Source: Bifidobacterium olomucense (lineage in GTDB: Bacteria; Actinomycetota; Actinomycetes; Actinomycetales; Bifidobacteriaceae). Taken from it: DNA of 64,000 bases. Made by a program: the position numbers and the translations under genes. The stretch's first letter is position 1, and each line of letters begins with the position of its first letter. Under the pieces are notes generated by a model. That model did no database searches and was not told the DNA's origin. It saw only the letters and a program-made list of their open reading frames with translations. Of the stretch, positions 9,901-18,108 are shown one piece after another. Location of the stretch: positions 124,001-188,000 of the forward strand of contig NZ_JAAIIG010000006.1 in assembly GCF_012932375.1 (NCBI RefSeq), written 5' to 3'.

Positions 9901-11346
9901 ACCGAAATTCTTCGCCACGGTCGGGTTGGCCATGCCGAAGTCCTCGCCGACCATCACACGGCCGTTGGTGGTCACGTGCGATTCAAAGCTGCCGTACGGC
10001 ACGAGGATGCTGCCGAGCATGGCGGCGGCCGGGTCGTCGTTGTTCGCGGTGTTCTGGCCGCCCTTGATGGTGAGTGTACTGCCGGACAGGATTGCTTTGA
10101 AGTTCCACATGATCGCCTGCGCGGCATGGGCGTAGGCTTTGGCGTTCGCGTTGCCGTTGACGTAGCCGTTGGAGATTTCTTTGACGTCGCTGTCGGTGAT
10201 GTTGGCGTTCGCGTTGCCGCCCCACCAGAAGCGCCAGCCGTTCTGGAACACGACGTTGGTTCCGCTGTTCGTACCGGTTACGTTGACGACTACGGAAGCG
10301 TTGTCCGGGATGTTGCGGAACCAGTAGCTCACGCCTTGTGCATTGGTGATCTGGTTCAGCAGGTCGGCATCGATGGTGAACGACTGCAGCAGGGACTGGC
10401 CGTCACCGGTGAAGGTGAGCAGCTTCTCACTGTGATTGAAGCCGGAGAACGACTGGGAATTGTCGTACTTGTAACGGATGTAGCCGCTGATGCTTGGAGC
10501 GTCGGAGACGGTCACCGTGCCGTTTTGTGGGATGGCTACAAGCTCGATGGACAGCTGCACGTTTGCGGCGGTCTGGCCGGAGTAGTCGGTGCCGTTCACG
10601 TTGGCGAGCACGTTGGTGCCGTTCGCATCGGCGTTCCATGCCACGTACGGGGTGTTTGCACCGCCGGCATTGCCCTTCTCGTAGCTGTACGGATACACGC
10701 TGTCGGTTTTCGTGCCCCATGCCTGGGTCGTGGTACCGGCCAGCTTCGCGTTGTAACCCGTAATCTGCTGTTTCGAGGCATTCATCTTCTGGTTCAGACC
10801 AGCCGCGGTGCCCCAAGCCATCGTCTTCACGTTCGCGCCGTTCGCGACTTGGCTGAACCCGCTGTCCTGACCGCCCACGGCGAGCACGGTGCTGTTGACC
10901 GGCGGGGTGAACTGGGAGCCGAACGCAACAGTGCCAACGGAGAAGAAGCCCTTCAATGGGTGAAGCAGCGCATCGCCCTTCACCACCGTCAGACCTTCGA
11001 TTTCCGTGGCGTACGAGCCGTCGGGGCCAGGTGCGTCGCTGCCGTTCAGTTTGTTGGCATCCGTAGTAGGCGTGCCGACGAAGAAGTTGCGGCCCACATA
11101 GGTGGCCACACCGGTGTCGTTCATGGCACCCGTGGCGGTGCTGTCGCCAAGATTATGGGTTTCTGGCACGCAAATGCCTGCCGTTCCGGCGGCTGCAGGA
11201 GACGTGCCGTTGTCGGCGTAGGCGGCGTAAGGGGCTGTGACGGCACCGGCTACGGCGGTGGCGAGCATCATTGAGACGGCAAGAATCGCGGCGGATACGG
11301 ACTTGCATCCAGCCGTTATGCCTCCCCTGCGATGTTCGCGAATCAC
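6970..11346 (-). CDS. fimB: large LPxTG pilus tip/minor pilin with Ig-like and Cna-B domains
   Basis: Predicted ancillary adhesive subunit of the pilus, 1458 residues. After a signal peptide ending near AYADN comes a region of about 450 residues that looks like a choice-of-anchor A domain. Several Cna-B-type modules with E-box-like motifs (IKELKAPAGY, LVEKTAPNGY, LTETKAPAGY) follow. Inserted among them are two Big_2-like Ig domains (about 687-857) and an aromatic-rich segment (about 862-960: GWNDAWLYYG, WWPGGTGKDVMFNN) resembling a starch-binding CBM25/26 fold. LPVTG near residue 1413 is followed by a membrane helix and His/Arg tail. The GTG start at 11346 is preferred because AGGAGATGAGG precedes it; in-frame starts at 11406/11409 are possible. 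Domain names are by eye. Confidence 0.85.
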   Translation of the reverse strand: MIREHRRGGITAGCKSVSAAILAVSMMLATAVAGAVTAPYAAYADNGTSPAAAGTAGICVPETHNLGDSTATGAMNDTGVATYVGRNFFVGTPTTDANKLNGSDAPGPDGSYATEIEGLTVVKGDALLHPLKGFFSVGTVAFGSQFTPPVNSTVLAVGGQDSGFSQVANGANVKTMAWGTAAGLNQKMNASKQQITGYNAKLAGTTTQAWGTKTDSVYPYSYEKGNAGGANTPYVAWNADANGTNVLANVNGTDYSGQTAANVQLSIELVAIPQNGTVTVSDAPSISGYIRYKYDNSQSFSGFNHSEKLLTFTGDGQSLLQSFTIDADLLNQITNAQGVSYWFRNIPDNASVVVNVTGTNSGTNVVFQNGWRFWWGGNANANITDSDVKEISNGYVNGNANAKAYAHAAQAIMWNFKAILSGSTLTIKGGQNTANNDDPAAAMLGSILVPYGSFESHVTTNGRVMVGEDFGMANPTVAKNFGASNTPSASIIDMDQERHNLPWNGSYTSECSVIGWQKVDAANMTTPLEGSQWGIYASAADAEAGTNQILLVADNGNNDSDATGGTIKVRSLNPNATYYIKELKAPAGYQASNKIYTVTTSAKGETVNWVSGTADNGETITDGKIGNTVAGASITWAKVADGNDSGTVTKGLSGSEWTLTKKASAGEAADTQWSIQDNTYAVTGVTVTDKDGKTVTALTLTEGDTTGLTAKVTPAGASQSVTWISSVPTVADVNASGGVMAYSAGQATIKACAVSDATKCAQVIVTVKTPAVNSIEIRDENNQTVEASDTLNMKTGGAVNLTAVVDPAKVKAVWSSSNPKIATVNAASGVVTGVDTGTVTITAKAGDKTATVRVRVTDDQNTLVYVKKSVVSGWNDAWLYYGVKNTSADKWTFVHLEQSCNTDYLYAEVPRLGGSNGFVLHDANNNSSSTNWWPGGTGKDVMFNNRTIIVIDSYDANNKYAETAPNCTYVAASAAAAQDDAAQADAAAQAAESWARLGGQVPGGESAEAAGSAEMTVDKSADEAEPADSGTLSDGRALAECGIDKAYRCDINGTEGIFTVNDLTDGTYTLVEKTAPNGYTLNTTVYEFTVANGKVTWTGGKKPSILTDGTVAIADKPTEVKWSKTDNKTGEQLAGSQWKIAASDGRTDTFCVADNIGGQSAAIDGCDGTEVADSNETAGAFTVKGLAFGTYHLTETKAPAGYDRVATVYTIVIDQSGTKITDGNGNAVTAIANSETPVDVTIPVKKSVKHTSWPTDANGAFVPFTFKIAAWDANQPGSIPVPSNCSSLDDCTIALAPAAGSTGETSVTGTFGKLTFTEGTLADDAGADGTYAKTYVYRVTEVVPDAADQVKDLRYSKAVYKVTVTVQHKKAENGTLAGLTVSAVMTRVTDDFGNNTSGDAPAAAFVNTKVLTGLPVTGIDWTGRLVLLVGGGFILAGLVAAGIHRFITHRRGEEDAES

Positions 11347-11923
11347 GGTTACCTCATCTCCTGTACTTCCGCCTTGCGACGCTGTGTTTTGCGCTGCTGC
11401 ACGCATCACGGGCTTCGGTGCTCTCTCTTCACCGTGACCGCCTTACCATTGCGGTCCAGCCCGGTTCGCGTTGCCGTTGATTTGTGCGTCGTTGTTTGAC
11501 GTTTGCGGTTTGTTGAGTTGTTGCTGAGCCGTTTGCCGTTGTGCGGCTTGTGCAGCTCTGCAGTCAGCTGGTGCATAGCTCAGCTTTGAGGGTTATGCAC
11601 GTCGCTTGGCGTTATGTGACGTTTGTTTTTCCGGAAATCTTGCATTCGTTTGCTAACTGAACCACGGCATTGTTTGCATGACCTCCGTCACGTTGACAGT
11701 GTACCGCGAACGTTGTCATTTTTCTACTCGGCATGTCCACAGTTCGAAAGAGAAATCACAGCATCCCCCTTCCGATTGCATGTTTGCGCTAACAAATCCA
11801 AGTATTTTCAGTCATTTGCACATAATCGCCGTATATGCATCCCCCGTATTCCCATGTATACTGATGTGCATACGTATGCGGTACTACTCATTGACGAGCT
11901 ATGCCTACGTGAGGGAGAGAGCA
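11347..11923. promoter_or_regulatory. divergent intergenic region between fimB and the surface-protein gene
   Basis: 577 bp between two outward-facing surface genes, so it must hold both promoters. On the plus strand TATACT at 11857-11862, within TGTATACT, is a possible -10. A perfect 12-bp palindrome GCATACGTATGC lies at 11868-11879. No homopolymer G or C tract of the sort linked to pilus phase variation is present. AT content is higher than in the flanking genes. Confidence 0.45.
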
Positions 11924-14900
11924 ATGGAGAGAACCCCACAGCTACGATTCACCGCCAAAAAGTTGCAAGCGTTGTCAACCATGCTCGCAGCGTTCGTCGT
12001 CACGGCTTTGTGCGTCATCATCAGCCCCGGCCCCACCACCGCACTAGCCGAAGGCGCCACCTCCGCCGTGACCAGTCTGACGGCGCAATGGATCAAGTCG
12101 TCCAGCAACGGCACCATCGACCCGAGCACCGGCCAGATCACGTTTACGCCGAGCGGCTATTACGACACCCTCTCGGCCACGGCCCAGTTCGATCTCACCT
12201 CGTCCGGCCAGTCCAGCGCCGGCGGCGGCGAAACCATCCCCGCAGGCGACCTCCAATGGCGCATTCCCGCCCACCTGTTCACCGGACGCGACGGCAAACC
12301 CACCGGCGATGCGCAGCTTCCCGTCCCAGAAGCACCCAACTACAACACCGGTACCGGACTGCAGTACACCTACGACGAATCCACCGACGAGTACGTCGTC
12401 ACCAACGCCATCGACATCCCGGCAGCCAACACCTTCAGCATCCAAGTCACCTACACAGCCACCGCCGGCGACGTGCCGGACAAAAACACCAAGCCAGACA
12501 AGGACTACGCCGGCAAAGGCACCGGCTCCATCACCTCCAGCGCCACCATCAAAGGCAGCGACGAAACCAAAACCACCCCGCCAATCACCGGGACCAACGA
12601 CACCGGCATCACCATCTCCAGCATTTTCAAGTATTACGACAGCGTGGGCGAGACCGAGGATTTCCTGCCCAGCGACTGGGTCGACAGCGGCGCATACATC
12701 GACGGCTACCACTATGTGAAGTGGAAGGTCACGCTTTCCGCCACCGGCGCCCAACCGGGCACCGCCGAAATCACCGACACCATCACCGACAGTCTGGGCG
12801 GCGACGTACTCGGCCTGCTGAACGCCGCCGGAACTCCCATAAGCGACGCATGGGACCCGGGGCCTTACACGGTCAGCATCACGCCCGGCACCACCTACAC
12901 CTACTACGTGGTCACCTACTATGACGGCGAGTCCTTGCCCACCGACGAAAACTACACGTTCGAGAACAGCGTGACCGGCAAGGTCACCGGCGACGACGAC
13001 GGCATCACCACCGAAAAAAGCAACACCGCCGACCAGGAGATCAAGAACAACTCCTTCGCATACGACGGCGACATCTACCGCCTCGACAAATCCTGCGGCG
13101 ACTACTACTCGAACTACGAAGACTTCGACCACCCCACCACCGAATGCACCATCACAGGCGGCCTTACCGCACTTGACATCGGCAAAGCCGTACATCCCAC
13201 CATGTTCAAAAACCACTACGCCGCCCGGACCTACGGCCTGACCACAGCAGCGGGCAGTGCGAGCGGAGGCGCGTCATACACGGCACCCACCGACCAATCC
13301 GAATACGGCCAGAAAACCGTGCGCCATGAATTCATCGACGACAACTTCCTCTTCGGCGAGGAATACCCGCGCCAGATGGAACAGGGCGGCACCGAACCGG
13401 ACCGCCAAGGCGACCCGACCCTCCCCACGCAAGGCTACGCCAAACTGCAACCCGACGACTTCTACATCGACTCGATCACCATCCCCACGGGCTGCTCGGA
13501 AACACAATCAAGCTACTGCGACACATCGGACGTCGAGTTCAGCGAATCGGCACGCGGCTGGACGGTATACGACTGGGCGCAGGACGACACCGGCAACTGG
13601 GGACTGACCGTGCGCGACCCCTGGACCGATTACCAGAACAAGGATTCCGACAAACTGCACCTCTACGGCCTGAGCGCCACATGGAATTACGACACCAAGC
13701 AATGGACCACCGCATGGAAACCCATCAGCGGCAACCTCGGCTATGCCGACGGCGGCGTCAACGAAATGGCAATGGCCAACGGAGCCACCTGGCAGCTCAA
13801 CCCCTTCGATCATTTCATCGCCATCAAGGCCGTGTACGAATCCAAAACCGCAGCCGCCGTGGAGCTCAACCTGGGCGTGAGAATCACGCTCATGACCAGC
13901 GATCATGTCAAGACGCTGCTCAAGAAACTCAACGACGCCAAAACCGCGACAACCGACGAACTGCGCGATGACTACGTGACGCTCACCGACTACAACACGA
14001 TGGTGGTGCGCACGCAGGACCAGATCGAGCAAGGCAAGAAAGGCATCGCCGGCTTCGACTGGCGGCAGATCACCGGAAACGATTATGGTTCCTGCACACC
14101 CTACTGGGGCGACTACGACCAGTGGCAGTTCGAAGGCTACCACGGCCAATTCAACGTGGACCCGTTCAACAGCGACGAACAATACTACGACTACGACACC
14201 GCATTCGGACGTTCCGGACCACCATGGGCGGGCACAACGACCGGAGCGCCCATCTGCCACGCCAGAGCCATACAGCGCCTGACGCCATTCGCCATGGAAT
14301 CCATCAAAAGCAAGACCATCGACGGCAACTGGACGAGCGACGCCGTCAACGGCCGCGTCAAGATCCCCTACAAGGTCACCATGGGCGAGACCGGCGACTA
14401 CAGCAAGGAGTACATGAACAAGAACTGGGCCACCCCGCAGCAGCGCGGCACCTTCTACGACCTGCTGCCCACCGGCGTGACGCCCGATGTGGACAGCGTG
14501 AAGGTCACTGCCGTAGACGACACGACCGTCATGACCATTCTCACCGCGAAAGCCTACCCCAACTATCGCGGATCCGGACGCACGCTGCTGAAAGTGGAAG
14601 CCGAAGCACCGGACGGCTACACCAACCTGCGGTACACCAACGGCGACGCCGGCAAATCCACCATGACGCTGCGGTTCGACTCCTACATCAGCTGGCAGGA
14701 CGCCAACGATCTCGGCTACAAGGACAACGCCAAGGACCTGCACAACGTGGTGGCCTACGAAACCTACAACGGCGGCATCGCCGACGGCGACGACAACGAC
14801 GACCTGACCGGATTGTCGGACGCCACGCTCGGCGACAACTGGAGCAGCGACGAGCGCGCCGCCATGCGCAAGCTCGACACCATGAACACAAACTTCACGT

Positions 14901-16357
14901 TCCTCTACGAGGCGGCCAGCACCACCATCGCCTTCGACACGGTCGCCTCGTCCGGCCTGGAGAAGCACGTGCGCGGCGGCACCCAGCTCGACTGGACCAA
15001 CGGCAAGAACAACGAAGTGATGGTGCGGGCCGCCGGCCAGTACGAATACCGTCTGCGCTATACGCCCACGCCCAGCACCACCGCGCGCGGCATCGTGCTC
15101 TACGATTCGCTGGAGAACTACCTCAGCTCCGACACGTCCGCCTCGGACACGGCGGTCGACGCTAGCACGCCGCGCTGGCGGGGCACGCTCAGCAGCGTGA
15201 ACGTGCAGCAGGCCATCGACCAAGGGTTCGCGCCGAAAGTGTACTGCTCCAAGGTCGCCGGCCTGAATCTGTTCGGGCCGACCGGGGCCGCCAACGAAGC
15301 GAACCGCGACCTGACGGACACCGCAATCTGGGAGGACTGCACGCCGCCCGCCGTGGGGGACGAGACTGACCACGGCACCTACGACTATTCCAAGGTCAAG
15401 GCCGTGGCGATTGACCTGAGCCGGGCCGCGGACGGCAGCGAGGCGAAGCTCGCCGGCGGCTCGTCCGTGCAGGTGACGCTCGTGATGAACGCGCCCAGCG
15501 ATCCGACCGAGGTGGCCGGGTATGTGGACGCCGACGCACACGCCTACAACGGCACGCATGTGAAGACCACCACCACTGGCACTGGGGCTGGCGGTACGGC
15601 CGCCACCGCGGTGAACAACATCGACTTCGGATACACACGCGTCGGACTGGTGGCGGATACGGTGACGTTCACGTTCACCAAGGTGGACGGGTCGGATTCG
15701 AGCGGCTCTGGGCCGGGTGATGTGAAACCGCTCGCGGGTGCCACGTTCGCGCTCTACCGCTGGGTCGGTTCCGGTTCAGCACCGACTGCCGGACTCATCG
15801 ACCCGGATGCGATCGACAGCGCGGCTTCCGGCTCGACTGGAGAAACGGGCACAGCTACGGACGATTCTGCCGCCAACGCGAGTACCGATGCGAGCGCGCA
15901 ATCGAACACCAGCGCCGCCAACGCTGCCGACTGGAAGCGCGTGGGCGAGGCCAAGACCAGCGGCGACGACGGTTCGATAGCGCTCGGCGGCCTGATGGTC
16001 GGCACCTATCGGCTGGTCGAAACCGGCACCCCGGACGGATTCGCGCCGCCGCACTGCCAGTGGGCCATCACGGTGACCGCACCATACCAAGGCAGCAGCA
16101 CGCTCGTCATCCACAAACCCACCATCATCACCGCAAGCGGGCAGACGAGCGTGGGCAGCGCCGCGGCCCTCGCACCCGGATTCGAGACGGGCAGTGACGG
16201 CGGCTACCTGCTGGCGAACTACGCGACCCCGACTCTGCCGATGGCGGGCGGCCGCGGACTTCCGGCGATTCTGGGCGTCGGCGTGCTGATGCTGCTGCTG
16301 TCCGGCACCTGTTACATGGGCTACTGCCGCACCCATCGCCGTCGCTCGGACGACTGA
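11924..16357 (+). CDS. large cell-wall-anchored surface protein (LPMAG sorting motif)
   Basis: A 1477-residue secreted wall protein, probably an adhesin or pilus-associated protein. The signal peptide includes LSTMLAAFVVTALCVIIS and ends near ALAEG. The long middle is Thr/Asp/Tyr-rich beta-structure resembling isopeptide-stabilised surface repeats; I do not recognise its family. A Cna-B-like domain occupies about 1245-1400 with a KVDGSD start and an LVETGTPDGF E-box form, interrupted by a Ser/Thr/Ala/Asn-rich insert. LPMAG at 1438-1442 replaces the usual LPxTG, followed by a membrane segment and a basic tail. The ATG at 11924 was chosen for the signal peptide and AGGGAG upstream; an open frame runs back to 11678 but without signal-like sequence. 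Divergent from the pilus operon. Function unproven. Confidence 0.85.
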   Translation: MERTPQLRFTAKKLQALSTMLAAFVVTALCVIISPGPTTALAEGATSAVTSLTAQWIKSSSNGTIDPSTGQITFTPSGYYDTLSATAQFDLTSSGQSSAGGGETIPAGDLQWRIPAHLFTGRDGKPTGDAQLPVPEAPNYNTGTGLQYTYDESTDEYVVTNAIDIPAANTFSIQVTYTATAGDVPDKNTKPDKDYAGKGTGSITSSATIKGSDETKTTPPITGTNDTGITISSIFKYYDSVGETEDFLPSDWVDSGAYIDGYHYVKWKVTLSATGAQPGTAEITDTITDSLGGDVLGLLNAAGTPISDAWDPGPYTVSITPGTTYTYYVVTYYDGESLPTDENYTFENSVTGKVTGDDDGITTEKSNTADQEIKNNSFAYDGDIYRLDKSCGDYYSNYEDFDHPTTECTITGGLTALDIGKAVHPTMFKNHYAARTYGLTTAAGSASGGASYTAPTDQSEYGQKTVRHEFIDDNFLFGEEYPRQMEQGGTEPDRQGDPTLPTQGYAKLQPDDFYIDSITIPTGCSETQSSYCDTSDVEFSESARGWTVYDWAQDDTGNWGLTVRDPWTDYQNKDSDKLHLYGLSATWNYDTKQWTTAWKPISGNLGYADGGVNEMAMANGATWQLNPFDHFIAIKAVYESKTAAAVELNLGVRITLMTSDHVKTLLKKLNDAKTATTDELRDDYVTLTDYNTMVVRTQDQIEQGKKGIAGFDWRQITGNDYGSCTPYWGDYDQWQFEGYHGQFNVDPFNSDEQYYDYDTAFGRSGPPWAGTTTGAPICHARAIQRLTPFAMESIKSKTIDGNWTSDAVNGRVKIPYKVTMGETGDYSKEYMNKNWATPQQRGTFYDLLPTGVTPDVDSVKVTAVDDTTVMTILTAKAYPNYRGSGRTLLKVEAEAPDGYTNLRYTNGDAGKSTMTLRFDSYISWQDANDLGYKDNAKDLHNVVAYETYNGGIADGDDNDDLTGLSDATLGDNWSSDERAAMRKLDTMNTNFTFLYEAASTTIAFDTVASSGLEKHVRGGTQLDWTNGKNNEVMVRAAGQYEYRLRYTPTPSTTARGIVLYDSLENYLSSDTSASDTAVDASTPRWRGTLSSVNVQQAIDQGFAPKVYCSKVAGLNLFGPTGAANEANRDLTDTAIWEDCTPPAVGDETDHGTYDYSKVKAVAIDLSRAADGSEAKLAGGSSVQVTLVMNAPSDPTEVAGYVDADAHAYNGTHVKTTTTGTGAGGTAATAVNNIDFGYTRVGLVADTVTFTFTKVDGSDSSGSGPGDVKPLAGATFALYRWVGSGSAPTAGLIDPDAIDSAASGSTGETGTATDDSAANASTDASAQSNTSAANAADWKRVGEAKTSGDDGSIALGGLMVGTYRLVETGTPDGFAPPHCQWAITVTAPYQGSSTLVIHKPTIITASGQTSVGSAAALAPGFETGSDGGYLLANYATPTLPMAGGRGLPAILGVGVLMLLLSGTCYMGYCRTHRRRSDD

Positions 16358-16408
16358 TTCGGGTTGGGCGGGCGACCAAACAACCCGTCTATCCGGACCG
16401 TCGGTCTC

Positions 16409-16527
16409 CTCAGCGTACGTTCTTCCAGACTAAACGACCCCTCATCTGGGAAAACGTACGCTGACTGACACTCAGCGTACGTTTTCCCAGATGGAAGCGT
16501 TTTTCCTCTGGACTAACGTACGCTGAC
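16409..16527. repeat. GTACGC palindromic repeat element, right flank of the pilus island
   Basis: Two hairpin units. The first matches the unit at 3331-3387 almost base for base; the second is a closer match to the consensus than its counterpart on the left. Both elements have the same orientation. It starts about 50 bp after the stop of the surface-protein gene. Confidence 0.75.
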
Positions 16528-16604
16528 GAATCTGCGGCACAGCACACAGCACACGTCGCACAATCGCACATCGCACAATCGCACGTCGCACTTATGAACC
16601 GCAC

Positions 16605-16620
16605 ATGATATCGTTGTCAC
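16605..16620. promoter_or_regulatory. LacI-type operator upstream of the LacI gene
   Basis: ATGATATCGTTGTCAC is centred on CG with partial dyad symmetry and shares TATCGTTGTCA with the alpha-glucosidase site at 17995-18010. It lies about 170 bp before the regulator start, consistent with autoregulation. Confidence 0.55.
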
Positions 16621-16788
16621 AGCAATGACGACACCATTCATGCGCGGCCATGATCAAGACATGCCAACAACATGCAAAACCATGTCCGATCATGACCAGC
16701 CACCAGCCCGCACGTCGGCAACGCAAATCAGCCGCGGGCGAGCGACGCAACGAGCAAGCGTAACAACCAGACGGCGAAGGCGGTTCCA

Positions 16789-17805
16789 ATGACCAAGGCA
16801 AGCATTCAGGCGGTGGCGCGGGAGGCCGGCGTCTCCGTATCCACCGTGTCTCGCACGTTCGCCAAACCGGACCTCGTACTGCCCGAAACCCGCGACAAGG
16901 TGATGGCCGCAGCCGAAAAACTGGACTACTCCATCTCCCGTTCGGCCGCGGCACTGAAGTCCGGGCAGTCGTTCCGCATCGCACTGCTGGCCAGCGAAAC
17001 GATCACCACTTGGTTCAACTCGAATATTTTCGCCGGTCTGGATTCCGTACTTCGTCCGGCCGGCTACGACACCGTCGTCTACCCGATGCGCAGCGCCAGC
17101 GAGCGCCGTGATTTCTTCGTCGATCTGCCCGTGCGCCGCAACGCCGACGCGGTGATCGTCAGCTCGTTCAACATCGAGCCGGACGAGGTGGCGCGCCTGA
17201 AGCATATGCACGTGCCGATCGTGGGCATCAACATCCCCTCCACCGAGGGCGTGGATGCGGCGGTCAGCATCGACGATCGGGCGGCCACCCGCGCGGCCAT
17301 CGAGCACCTGATCGCGCTGGGGCATCGGCGTATCGCATTCGTGGGCGGGTATCGGGCCGAAACCAATATGCGCTACAGCGCCGAGGCGCGTCTTCAAGGC
17401 ATGCTCGACGCCACCGACGCGCACCCAGACGTCGAGGTGACGCATCTCAAGGTGCCACGCGGGTCCGCCGATGAGACCAGCGCCGCTTTGAACGCCGTGC
17501 TCACCGCCCCGGCCGACATCACCGCCTACTGCTTCGAGGACGACGACCTGGCTCTGCCCGTACTGTACCGTCTGCGTCAATATGGCCGTCGGGTGCCGCA
17601 GGATTTGTCGATCATCGGATTCGATGACGCCGGACTGGCGCCTGCCGTGGGACTGACTACTGTGCATCAGGATCCGTTTGCGATGGGCGCGGACGCCGGG
17701 CGACTGGCGATGGACGCCATCGCGGGCACGCCGATCGAGGCTGCGTTCCGCCAGCCGCCCACGCCGCTGATGCTGCGCGAGACCACCGCGCCGCCGCGTG
17801 CGTAG
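16789..17805 (+). CDS. LacI-family regulator of alpha-glucoside genes
   Basis: DNA-binding repressor of 338 residues. The N-terminal helix-turn-helix reads SIQAVAREAGVSVSTVSRTF, with hinge-helix-like RSAAALKSG near residue 60, followed by the periplasmic-binding-protein-like sugar sensor with RAAIEHLIALGHRRIAFVGG and, near the end, SIIGFDDAGLAP. GAAGGCGG precedes the ATG. It lies directly before a GH13 alpha-glucosidase, and matching operator-like sites precede malQ, this gene and the alpha-glucosidase, so it probably answers to maltose, isomaltose or a related sugar. It was not matched to a particular named MalR. Confidence 0.9.
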   Translation: MTKASIQAVAREAGVSVSTVSRTFAKPDLVLPETRDKVMAAAEKLDYSISRSAAALKSGQSFRIALLASETITTWFNSNIFAGLDSVLRPAGYDTVVYPMRSASERRDFFVDLPVRRNADAVIVSSFNIEPDEVARLKHMHVPIVGINIPSTEGVDAAVSIDDRAATRAAIEHLIALGHRRIAFVGGYRAETNMRYSAEARLQGMLDATDAHPDVEVTHLKVPRGSADETSAALNAVLTAPADITAYCFEDDDLALPVLYRLRQYGRRVPQDLSIIGFDDAGLAPAVGLTTVHQDPFAMGADAGRLAMDAIAGTPIEAAFRQPPTPLMLRETTAPPRA

Positions 17806-18108
17806 CGGGTGCCCCCGTCGCACCCGCAACATCATTGCCGCCGCAACCCGGTGACATGACGCCCACGCGGCCAATCCCATCTTTGCGCTTCCGTGAGTCG
17901 CCGTGTCTCCCGTCTCAGACAAACGTCATCAGCAATCATGACTACGTTATTATCGGCCAATTCATATCATGACCCAACAATATGAGCGATACTGATGGTA
18001 TCGTTGTCATTGATGAGGTCAGCCCAACCGACCCATCAGCATACGAGACGACGATCACAGGCAGACAGACGCGCGACCCAACCAACGCAACCATCGGAAA
18101 GGACCAAC
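17806..18108 (+). promoter_or_regulatory. alpha-glucosidase promoter region
   Basis: 303 bp between the regulator and the alpha-glucosidase. Contains CGATAC-TGATG-GTATCG (17987-18003), a perfect inverted repeat overlapping the operator at 17995-18010, and GGAAAGGACC just before the ATG at 18109. No gene or clear terminator seen. Confidence 0.5.
17995..18010. promoter_or_regulatory. LacI-type operator upstream of the alpha-glucosidase
   Basis: ATGGTATCGTTGTCAT has symmetric ATGnnAnC/GnTnnCAT positions around CG. It shares TATCGTTGTCA with the site before the LacI gene and TGACAACGAT with the malQ site. About 100 bp before the start codon. Confidence 0.6.

Larger units (their letters stand above)
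16358..16788. other. 431-bp region between the surface protein and lacI genes
   Basis: Contains the palindromic element at 16409-16527, a short run of CACA/TCGCACAATCG repeats (16540-16590), the LacI-type operator at 16605-16620 and the lacI leader. No gene seen. Confidence 0.7.

Noticed and set aside
7000..11274. Two long plus-strand ORFs (706 and 647 codons) opposite the pilus genes
   Set aside because: They are antisense shadows of fimA/fimB in GC-rich DNA, with His/Arg/Gly/Val-rich sequence and no domain or ribosome-binding site.
11702..11718. Further LacI-type operator (AACGTTGTCAT) before the surface protein
   Set aside because: Matches only one half of the shared site and lacks the dyad partner.
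11347..11923. Homopolymer tract for pilus phase variation
   Set aside because: No G or C run long enough was found in this region or at the starts of the pilus genes.
13508..15559. 683-codon minus-strand ORF opposite the large surface protein
   Set aside because: Antisense shadow; the plus-strand frame has a signal peptide, Cna-B domain and sorting signal.
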